Positions 14,994 to 21,787 of a stretch of DNA of 38,234 nucleotides are shown here, piece by piece. Position 1 is the first letter of the stretch. Every line of letters starts with the position of its first letter. The stretch is from contig JAGPGT010000002.1 of NCBI GenBank assembly GCA_018055905.1, positions 1 to 38,234 on the forward strand, written 5' to 3'. The position numbers and the translations under genes are program-made. The notes below the pieces were generated by a model that was given only the letters and a program-made list of their open reading frames with translations, was not told where the DNA came from and did no database searches. Source of the stretch: Phycisphaerae bacterium. Its GTDB lineage: Bacteria; Planctomycetota; Phycisphaerae; Sedimentisphaerales; Anaerobacaceae.

Positions 14994-17120
14994 TTATTCA
15001 CTCCTTATCGTCATTTCATCCGCGGCCACTGAAATCGTCGCCACGGGCGTTACCTCCGTTCCCATCACGATCTCGTCGTACGCCACCACTGGGAGCATCG
15101 GCAGGCTGCGCGCCAGCATCTGGGCCAAGGGGGCCCGCAGGCGGGCGTCACACAACAGGACCACCTTATCCCGCCCCTGGTCCATGGCCGATTTCCACGC
15201 GTCGGCCGCTTTGCGGTTCAGGTCGATGGCTGTTTCGGCCGAGATGCCCAGAACCAGTTCACCCCCTTCCTGGCGAAGCGAAGAGGTCAACTGGTGTTCG
15301 AAGACCGGATCGAATGCGATGGCGGCGACCTTTCCCTTGGCGTCCTTGTATTGTTCGGTGATCGTCCGCGCCAGGGACTTTCGTACCATCTCGGTGAGCA
15401 CGTTCACATTCTTGGTCTTGGAGGCGTTCTCGGCCAAGGCTTCCAGGATGGCGGTCAATTCCCGGATCGGAATCCCGCTGCGTAACAGATTCCGGAGCAC
15501 CCGCTGAAGGATCCCGGAAGAGATTTCGCCCTCGGTGCCGACGACCTCGCCGACCAGCGAGGGCTGATTCTTACGGAGTCGGTCGATCAGAACCTGCACG
15601 TCCTCACGGGTGAGCAACTCATCGGCATGTCGCCTGAGGGTCTCGGACAGATGGGTGATGAAAACTGATTCCGGGTCGATCACTGTGTATCCGGCCAGTT
15701 CCGCCGCTTCCTTTTTGGCGGCGGTGATCCACAAAGCGGGCAGGCCGTACACCGGCTCGGTGGTCTTGATCCCATCGACCTTTTGCTGTACGGTACCGGA
15801 ATCCATCGCCAGGAACATATCGGGTTCCAGAAACCCTTTGGCCACCGGGATTTCACAAAGTCGGATTTCGTAGGCGTTTGGTTCGAGATTGAGATCGTCC
15901 CGCAGGCGGACCAGCGGGATCACGATCCCCATTTGCTGGGCAAATTGCCGACGCAGGGCCCCGATGCGGTCGAAGATCGTATTGCTCTTTCGTGGGTCGA
16001 CCATGCCGATCAGACGCACGCCGACGTGAACGGAGACGCGGTCCATGTCGAGCAGGTCTTCGACGGGTTCTTTATCCGTTTTTTTCTTGTTGGGGGAGAC
16101 GGGGACCGTCTTGGCCGGGGTTTTCTCCAGCTTGGAAGCGGCCTTGCCGATCGCCGCCGCGCCGGCGGCCAGGAGCAGGAACTGGATCTTGGGCATCCCC
16201 GGGACCAGGGCCATAGCCCCGATGATAAAAGCCGCGGTCGTCAGCGGTTGACCCGTCCGGAGGAATTGTCGCGAGACGTCCTGGCCCACACTGTGGCTCG
16301 AGGAGATCTTGGTCACCAGAAAGCCCGAACTGATCGAGATGATCAACGAGGGGATCTGGCTGATCAGGCCGTCGCCGATGGACAGGATCGAGTAGGTCTG
16401 GATGGCGTTCATGACGCCCATGCCGCGGGAGTAGCCCATGGCGATGCCGCCGAGAAGGTTGATCGCGGTGATGATCAAGCCGGCTTTGGCGTCGCCGCGG
16501 ATGAACTTGCTGGCGCCGTCCATGGCGCCGTAAAACTCACTTTCTTTGACGATCTTGGCCCGGCGCTCGTTGGCTTGGGCCTCGGTGATGATCCCGGCGT
16601 TGAGGTCCGCGTCGATGGCCATCTGTTTGCCGGGCATCGCGTCCAGGGTGAACCGGGCGGACACTTCGCTGATGCGTTCGGCGCCCTTGGTGATGACGAT
16701 GAACTGGATGATGACCAGGATCAGGAAAATGACCAGACCGACGACGAGGCTGCCGCCGGCGACGAATCCGCCGAAGGTCTGTATGATCTGGCCGGCGTCG
16801 CCCTGCAACAGAATCAGTCGCGTCGAGGCCACGTTCAACGACAGACGAAACAGCGTCGTGAACAGCAGCAACGAAGGGAAGGTGGACAACTCCAACGCTT
16901 CTTTCGAGGACAGGGTCACGATGAGGACCGCCAAAGCCAGGGAAATGCTGCACGCCAGCAGAAGGTCCAGCAGCATCGTAGGCAAGGGGACGATCAAAGT
17001 GGCCAGGATCGCTACCAGACCCAAGGCCAGAATCGTGTTGCTGTGCGAGGCGAATGGGACGTTCAGGAGACTGTCGTCGCCGCCGGGCAAGCCTGCTGCA
17101 ATGGAGGGGTCTGAAGCCAT
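14994..17120 (-). CDS. flhA: Flagellar type III export gate protein FlhA
   Basis: A 708-residue inner-membrane export gate subunit whose nonameric cytoplasmic ring accepts flagellar substrates and chaperones. The N-terminal half (about 25-330) holds the hydrophobic helices. The FHIPEP family core is at 148-176 (RISEVSARFTLDAMPGKQMAID), and Asp210 lies in FIRGDAKAG, the loop whose Asp is essential in Salmonella. The C-terminal part (about 375-708) is the soluble substrate-docking domain (VHVGVRLIGMVDP, LREGG.LVLGISAETAID pattern). Length and domains are normal. The start at 17120 lacks a strong ribosome site. It lies between fliN and the small membrane gene; flhB, flhF and flhG are not adjacent. 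Confidence 0.96.
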   Translation of the reverse strand: MASDPSIAAGLPGGDDSLLNVPFASHSNTILALGLVAILATLIVPLPTMLLDLLLACSISLALAVLIVTLSSKEALELSTFPSLLLFTTLFRLSLNVASTRLILLQGDAGQIIQTFGGFVAGGSLVVGLVIFLILVIIQFIVITKGAERISEVSARFTLDAMPGKQMAIDADLNAGIITEAQANERRAKIVKESEFYGAMDGASKFIRGDAKAGLIITAINLLGGIAMGYSRGMGVMNAIQTYSILSIGDGLISQIPSLIISISSGFLVTKISSSHSVGQDVSRQFLRTGQPLTTAAFIIGAMALVPGMPKIQFLLLAAGAAAIGKAASKLEKTPAKTVPVSPNKKKTDKEPVEDLLDMDRVSVHVGVRLIGMVDPRKSNTIFDRIGALRRQFAQQMGIVIPLVRLRDDLNLEPNAYEIRLCEIPVAKGFLEPDMFLAMDSGTVQQKVDGIKTTEPVYGLPALWITAAKKEAAELAGYTVIDPESVFITHLSETLRRHADELLTREDVQVLIDRLRKNQPSLVGEVVGTEGEISSGILQRVLRNLLRSGIPIRELTAILEALAENASKTKNVNVLTEMVRKSLARTITEQYKDAKGKVAAIAFDPVFEHQLTSSLRQEGGELVLGISAETAIDLNRKAADAWKSAMDQGRDKVVLLCDARLRAPLAQMLARSLPMLPVVAYDEIVMGTEVTPVATISVAADEMTIRSE

Positions 17121-17169
17121 AGATTCAATGATTATTGATTCCCTGGAATATGCAGGACACTATGTTTTC

Positions 17170-17562
17170 TCATCCTCGGGCCTCCGTCGCGGGCGCTGCG
17201 CCCACGATCTGGCGGATTCGCACCGCGAAACGATCTTCCACCACCACCACATCGGCTTCTGCAAACTTGGAATCCTTGAGGAACAGGTCTGCCGGCGCCT
17301 CAATGGGCTTTGCGAGCTGGAGAACCGACCCCGGACCGAGCTGCAAGAGCCGTCGAACCGGGATTTGAGTCGATCCGAGCACCACCGTGATCGGGATGTC
17401 CATGTCCAGCAGGATATCCAACTGGCCGGTGCCGGTTCCCATGGCCCCTTGCGGGGCTTCGGGGAATTCGGCGGTTTGGACCACCGTCTTGCCTTCAGCC
17501 TGCGGCGGCGTCCGGTTTTGATCCTGTTGGACCGGGTTTTCTGCAGTTGCAGTGTCGGGCAT
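17170..17562 (-). CDS. fliN: Flagellar motor switch protein FliN
   Basis: A 130-residue C-ring protein. The C-terminal SpoA domain (about 48-125) shows LDILLDMDIPITVVLGSTQIPVRRLL, LGPGSVLQL and FAVRIRQIVG, the standard FliN pattern. A disordered Ala/Pro/Gln N-terminus of about 45 residues precedes it. The start at 17562 is chosen for AAAGGA upstream; the frame is open further but runs back into fliM. It follows fliM after seven bases. With FliM and FliG (not in this window) it forms the switch that sets rotation direction. Confidence 0.93.
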   Translation of the reverse strand: MPDTATAENPVQQDQNRTPPQAEGKTVVQTAEFPEAPQGAMGTGTGQLDILLDMDIPITVVLGSTQIPVRRLLQLGPGSVLQLAKPIEAPADLFLKDSKFAEADVVVVEDRFAVRIRQIVGAAPATEARG

Positions 17563-17569
17563 GGCTGCT

Positions 17570-18580
17570 TTATCCTTTCTTGGGTTCGCCAGAGGTTTTC
17601 GGTCCGGAGGGTTCGGCTGTCTGTCCTGTCGGAGAGTCCTTGAGCACGATCGCATAGTGACCGTCCGACTGGGCGGGCCGGCCCTGGAAGACAGGCCGGC
17701 CTTCAATCGTCAACTCCACCAAATCATGAATCGATTTGTCCAGGAGCAGGATGTCGCCAGGGGCGAGGTCCAGGATCTCCTGGAATCCGATCTGAATCGT
17801 GGCCAGCCTGGCCGTCACGGTGACGGCCATCTGCTGGAGATGCTCCATCAAAGCCTGTGAGAGTTCCTTAGCGGTGGCCTGCTGGGGCGTGGGCGGTGTT
17901 TTGCCCACCAAGGCCGCCAGCCTGTCACACGCGAGCACAAAGGTGAGATTGGAGGGGTCGTTTTTTTCGTTCTCCCTGGCTTGGAACGTGATTCGGCAGA
18001 TCTCCTGCGTCGGTTCGAATTGGATCGCGGGGGCTCCCTTGCTCAGGCGACCGGTACTTGTAAGGATTTCCTGTGGTCTCAGCGAGGCGAGAAAGACTTC
18101 CACCACCGCCGCGACCAGATCCGACAGCAGGGACTCCTCGAGAGACGACAGTGACCGGTTGGGATTGCTTGCCGAGTCGGTGTCGCCCAGCAGTCTGGAG
18201 ACCCAGCCGAGGGTGGTCTGGGACGAAGCTGCGAAGAAACCGCAAGGCGGCTCTTTCTCCGGGCCGAATGCCTGGCAATAACTGTCGTTCACGTCGAAAC
18301 CACGGTGTAGGTCGGCTCCGAACAGTTGCGTAACCGCGGTCGGAGCAACGTCGAAATCCCGGCTGAAGAACCGTGTGAATACGTCTCCCAGTCGGGCGGC
18401 CACCTGGCTCATGATCGCAGCCAGCCGGTTCAGCTGATCAGAATTCAGATAGTGCGGATCCCGCCAATCATAGGGTTTCAGATCCCCTCTGGCGGGCGTC
18501 TCCTGGACGGGGACCGATCCCACGGCCGCCAGGAGCTGGCCAATCCGGGTTTTGCCGAGATGGTCGATCGACGGATGCAT
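17570..18580 (-). CDS. fliM: Flagellar motor switch protein FliM, divergent
   Basis: A 336-residue switch protein. The middle CheC-like domain runs about 45-235 (QLNRLAAIMSQVAARLGDVFTRFF, SLSSLEESLLSDLVAAVVEVFLASL). The C-terminal SpoA domain (about 255-318) has VTVTARLATIQIGFQEILDLAPGDILLLDK. The N-terminal peptide HLGKTRIGQLLAAVG sits where CheY-binding FliMs have LSQDEIDALL, and the acidic residues are missing. The GGxG-type loop was also not found. Stop and start meet as TGATG with fliL; a GTG one codon earlier (18583) is possible. Family membership is secure from the SpoA end and gene order, but response to CheY is doubtful. Confidence 0.88.
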   Translation of the reverse strand: MHPSIDHLGKTRIGQLLAAVGSVPVQETPARGDLKPYDWRDPHYLNSDQLNRLAAIMSQVAARLGDVFTRFFSRDFDVAPTAVTQLFGADLHRGFDVNDSYCQAFGPEKEPPCGFFAASSQTTLGWVSRLLGDTDSASNPNRSLSSLEESLLSDLVAAVVEVFLASLRPQEILTSTGRLSKGAPAIQFEPTQEICRITFQARENEKNDPSNLTFVLACDRLAALVGKTPPTPQQATAKELSQALMEHLQQMAVTVTARLATIQIGFQEILDLAPGDILLLDKSIHDLVELTIEGRPVFQGRPAQSDGHYAIVLKDSPTGQTAEPSGPKTSGEPKKG

Positions 18581-19152
18581 CACTGAATCGCGAATTCCTT
18601 GAACAGGATGTTCATGATGCGCGGCTGTGCATTTGGAAACAGGCCCTGATTGAAGATATCGCTGATGTTGGATTGCATGCGGAGCAGGTTCGTTTTACCT
18701 CGGGTGTCCTCGATCGTCTGATTGGACAGGTAAAGGGTCAACCAGTGCTTGAGAAGAGGTTTTTTCTGATCGAGGACGGGTTTGGCCTCCGGTTCGGCCC
18801 AGGCCCCGGTGATTTCCAGGGTCAGGGTGATGCGGACATATCGCGTGACGCCTGGATCGTTGAGGTTGGCCACAACCGGTTCAAGCTCATAGAACCAGTT
18901 GTCGGTTTTGGGGTCTTTTGATTTGCTGTTTTTGATCGTAGGTTCGGGCTCCCCCACGGGTGCGGCAGAGGCGGTCTGAACCCGCCCGCGGGTGCCGAAC
19001 AAGCGGCCCACGATGAAACCCGCAGTGGCGAAGACGACGACCGTGCCGCCCACGATCAACAACGGCATGACTTTGGCCGCCAAACCCTTCTTTTCGGAAA
19101 GCGGTCCCTCCGTTTTTTGTTGGGTTTTTTCAGCCTTCCCTGGTTCTGCCAT
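18580..19152 (-). CDS. fliL: Flagellar basal body-associated protein FliL
   Basis: A 190-residue single-pass membrane protein: cytoplasmic start rich in K/E/Q, membrane helix about 28-50, a flexible linker, then the periplasmic FliL domain (about 85-190). The domain shows FYELEPVVANLNDPGVTRYVRITLTLEI and ends with PNAQPRIMNILFKEFAIQ, close to the family's 'i.V.df.iQ' end. FliL rings the stator units and supports their activity. AAGGA lies eight bases before the ATG. It overlaps the fliM start (TGATG), so the two are coupled. Confidence 0.92.
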   Translation of the reverse strand: MAEPGKAEKTQQKTEGPLSEKKGLAAKVMPLLIVGGTVVVFATAGFIVGRLFGTRGRVQTASAAPVGEPEPTIKNSKSKDPKTDNWFYELEPVVANLNDPGVTRYVRITLTLEITGAWAEPEAKPVLDQKKPLLKHWLTLYLSNQTIEDTRGKTNLLRMQSNISDIFNQGLFPNAQPRIMNILFKEFAIQ

Positions 19153-19198
19153 CTCTGGAATCCTTCGTTTTCGATTGGTTTACTCTCACGGTTTCGCC

Positions 19199-20776
19199 TT
19201 ACGATACCGGCAGCAGGGGACGTCGGATGCGACCGACGACCTCCTGGCTCTCCATGGACTCCTGTTGACGGTATCGACGTATCTTTTCTCGCAAGGTGCG
19301 ATCGCTGATGCCAAGGACTTTGGCCGCCCGGGTCTGGTTACCGGAGGTTTGTCGCAACGTGTCGAGAATCGCCCGACGCTCAATCTCGTCCAGCGGGATA
19401 CCTCCCAACCCGGTCGACTCCTCGGCCGACGAAACGGGCCGTATGGCAGGCGAAACGAATTTGGATTTGGCTTCTTGCCCGATCGTCACATTTTGCGTGG
19501 AGGAGAGCTGCCGCGATTCCGTCAGCGGCTGCAACTCGTCGAACAGCCAGCTGACGTCTGCCAGAGACAGGACCGGACCGGAGCCCAGGATCAGCGAGGT
19601 CAGCACGACGTTGCGCAACTGCCTGACGTTGCCCGGCCAGTGATATCGGGAGAAGATTTCCATCATCGTCGGGTCGAGCGATTCGATTCTCCGCTCTGTC
19701 TCCTTGGCATAGAGATTGACGAAATGCCAGGTCAGTTCGGGCAGGTCCTCCAGCCGTTCCCGGAGCGGGGCCGCCACGATGCGTGCGGCGCTGAGACGAT
19801 AGTACAAGTCCGGACGAAACCGGCCCATCTGCACTTCGTGAAGCAGATCCCGGTTTGTCGTACTGATGATTCGCACGTTCACTTTGATGTTGTCGTTGCC
19901 GCCGACCCGTTCGAACTCCTGTTGTTCGATGATGCGGAGCAGCTTGGCCTGGAACGTGGGAGGAGTTTCCGTGATTTCGTCAAGCAACAGGGTACCGCCG
20001 TGGGCCATTTCGAATCGGCCCTTGCGCTGGGTGTAGGCGCCGGTGAACGCCCCTTTCTCGTGTCCGAACAGTTCGCTTTCCAGAAGGCTGTCGCTCAAGG
20101 CGGCGCAGTTGACCCGCACAAAAGGTCCCATCGCTCGTCGACTTCTGTGGTGGATCAGCAGAGAGATCAATTCCTTGCCTGTCCCACTTTCGCCGGTGAT
20201 CAGCGCCGGAACCGAGGTCGGAGCGATCCTCTCGGCCAAGGCGATAGTCTGAAGCATTCGAGGACTTTTACCGACGATTTGGTACAAGCAGTGGTCGCCT
20301 TCCTGGGCCGACGCCGCGGTCGCCACCCGCCGATTCGGCAGCAAGGTGTCGAGAATTTCTTCAAGGGCCTGAGGATTCAGGGGTTTGAGCAAGAAATTCC
20401 GACAACCGGCTTGGATGGCCCGGACGGCTGCCTGCGTCCCCCAGTACAGGTCGCGCGTTTGCGACGGTTCTGCCGAACGCCCGGACATCATGACCACGGG
20501 CATCTCGGGAGCGACCGATCGCATGGCGGCGAGCAATTCAAAGCCACCCGACGGGCCTTTGACACCGGTAATCTGTTCGCTCAAAAACGCCAGATCGCAC
20601 GGGGCGCGGTCCAAAGCGTCCATCGCCGCTTTGCGTCCGCCGGCCAGCTTGGCGCTGATACCTTTGCGCGCGAGGACCTCCAGCATGAGCCGGATGGTCT
20701 GTGGTTCGTCGTCCACGATCAGGACAGAGGCGCCGTAATGAGGAATTGAGGATGACTGTATAGCTCGTTGATTCAT
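19199..20776 (-). CDS. Sigma-54-dependent activator with degenerate receiver (NtrC/FleR-like)
   Basis: A 525-residue activator: receiver-like domain (about 15-145), AAA+ domain (about 168-400) and Fis-type helix-turn-helix (about 470-505, GNQTRAAKVLGISDRTLREKI). The AAA+ part is complete: GESGTGKE (195-202), GAFTGA (242-247) for sigma-54 contact, and TLLLDEI for Walker B. The receiver keeps the acidic pocket V-D-D-E (21-24), S98 and K131, but the phosphoacceptor Asp is replaced by Ser66 (DLAFLSEQ), and extra residues follow it. It probably works without classical phosphorylation. Its operon starts at a sigma-54 promoter, so autoregulation is possible. It lies between a TPR gene and fliL. Confidence 0.92.
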   Translation of the reverse strand: MNQRAIQSSSIPHYGASVLIVDDEPQTIRLMLEVLARKGISAKLAGGRKAAMDALDRAPCDLAFLSEQITGVKGPSGGFELLAAMRSVAPEMPVVMMSGRSAEPSQTRDLYWGTQAAVRAIQAGCRNFLLKPLNPQALEEILDTLLPNRRVATAASAQEGDHCLYQIVGKSPRMLQTIALAERIAPTSVPALITGESGTGKELISLLIHHRSRRAMGPFVRVNCAALSDSLLESELFGHEKGAFTGAYTQRKGRFEMAHGGTLLLDEITETPPTFQAKLLRIIEQQEFERVGGNDNIKVNVRIISTTNRDLLHEVQMGRFRPDLYYRLSAARIVAAPLRERLEDLPELTWHFVNLYAKETERRIESLDPTMMEIFSRYHWPGNVRQLRNVVLTSLILGSGPVLSLADVSWLFDELQPLTESRQLSSTQNVTIGQEAKSKFVSPAIRPVSSAEESTGLGGIPLDEIERRAILDTLRQTSGNQTRAAKVLGISDRTLREKIRRYRQQESMESQEVVGRIRRPLLPVS

Positions 20777-20794
20777 AGTCTGTTGTTCTCGGTC

Positions 20795-21772
20795 CTACAA
20801 CTGAGGCGTGGCGGCGACCGGTCCGGACCGGCTCTTCTGATACCAAGTAATCAATCGCCCATGGGCTTTCGCCAACTCGGTCCAAGGCGACTGGGGGTAC
20901 TCGGAGACAAGCTTCATGTACGTTTCTTGGGCCTTGTTTGCATCGGTTTCTCGGAGGCAGTTACCGAGCTGAAAGAGGATCCAGGCGCGGTCGGCATCGT
21001 AGGAAGGATCGATTCGATTGATCCGATCGAGCGCCTTGGCGTAGAACGGCGCCGCTTCCACAGGGCGTCCGCTCAGGAACAGCAACTCCGCCATCTCCAG
21101 CGGATCCCGAACTTGGTTGGGATTTTGCTGGAGCAGATCCAACGTCTTCTGAGTTTTGTTGGATGGGGATGCCGACGACCCGGCCGCCACCGTTGCGGAA
21201 GCGGTTGGTTTCGCTGGGACCGGGCTCGGGCCGATTTCCGGCGATGGTGGCTTGGACGGAGATTCGTCGGGGACCTTGAATGCCGGCCCCGCGTCTTTGC
21301 TGGCGAATTTTACGGATCGGACTTGGTGGATCAGACGCTTGAGAGCCAAACTCTCTTCGACGTCCTGAGTCGTCTCCGGCATGGCGATTCGACTCGACCA
21401 GAGTTCCTGGAAGAGCGAACTCTTCGAATCGGTGTTCTCGCGAGAGGTGATTTCCCCGCGGCGGATCGGTCCGGCGTTCTCCAAGGCCTTGGCCTGATTT
21501 CGCGTGCGGTCGAGCAGCTTGGCCAGAGGGATCGGCGTGTTCGATGTTTCGGAAGGCACAGTTCCTCCCGGCCCCCTTGGGCCGACGGCGCAGGGATCGG
21601 TGAGCCCGCCCTCCGCATAGGCGGGCGTCTGACTGCGGGCGGTTACGCGAGGTTGACCGGCGTTGGCGGCCGCGAGAGCCTTGACACAGAGGAGCGCAGA
21701 CAAGATCACGCATGTTCTTGCCGGGGGCGAATTCCAAAGGGTTGTTTTCATGGTTATTGAATCCTTTTTCAT
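20795..21772 (-). CDS. Exported TPR-repeat protein in the flagellar operon
   Basis: A 325-residue protein: signal peptide (RTCVILSALLCVKALAAANA, ending near residue 38), a long low-complexity Pro/Ser/Thr region (about 40-205) and a TPR block at the C-terminus (about 220-318; PLEMAELLFLSGRPVEAAPFYAKAL, AWILFQLGNCLRETDANKAQETYMKLV, SEYPQSPWTELAKAHGRLITWY). It is probably periplasmic. The start is uncertain: ATG 21772 or ATG 21751; both leave the signal intact. It follows the large TPR membrane protein by 15 bases and precedes the activator by 18. It may dock with that protein. Confidence 0.75.
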   Translation of the reverse strand: MKKDSITMKTTLWNSPPARTCVILSALLCVKALAAANAGQPRVTARSQTPAYAEGGLTDPCAVGPRGPGGTVPSETSNTPIPLAKLLDRTRNQAKALENAGPIRRGEITSRENTDSKSSLFQELWSSRIAMPETTQDVEESLALKRLIHQVRSVKFASKDAGPAFKVPDESPSKPPSPEIGPSPVPAKPTASATVAAGSSASPSNKTQKTLDLLQQNPNQVRDPLEMAELLFLSGRPVEAAPFYAKALDRINRIDPSYDADRAWILFQLGNCLRETDANKAQETYMKLVSEYPQSPWTELAKAHGRLITWYQKSRSGPVAATPQL

Positions 21773-21787
21773 TTTCCTGAGTTGTCC

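Noticed and set aside
15783-17114. Long plus-strand open frame opposite flhA
   Set aside because: The composition (Asp, Gln, Arg, His rich) is that of a shadow in GC-rich DNA; flhA on the other strand is certain.
18992-20749. 585-residue plus-strand open frame opposite the sigma-54 activator and fliL
   Set aside because: It spans two well-supported minus-strand genes and their gap, and shows no domain.
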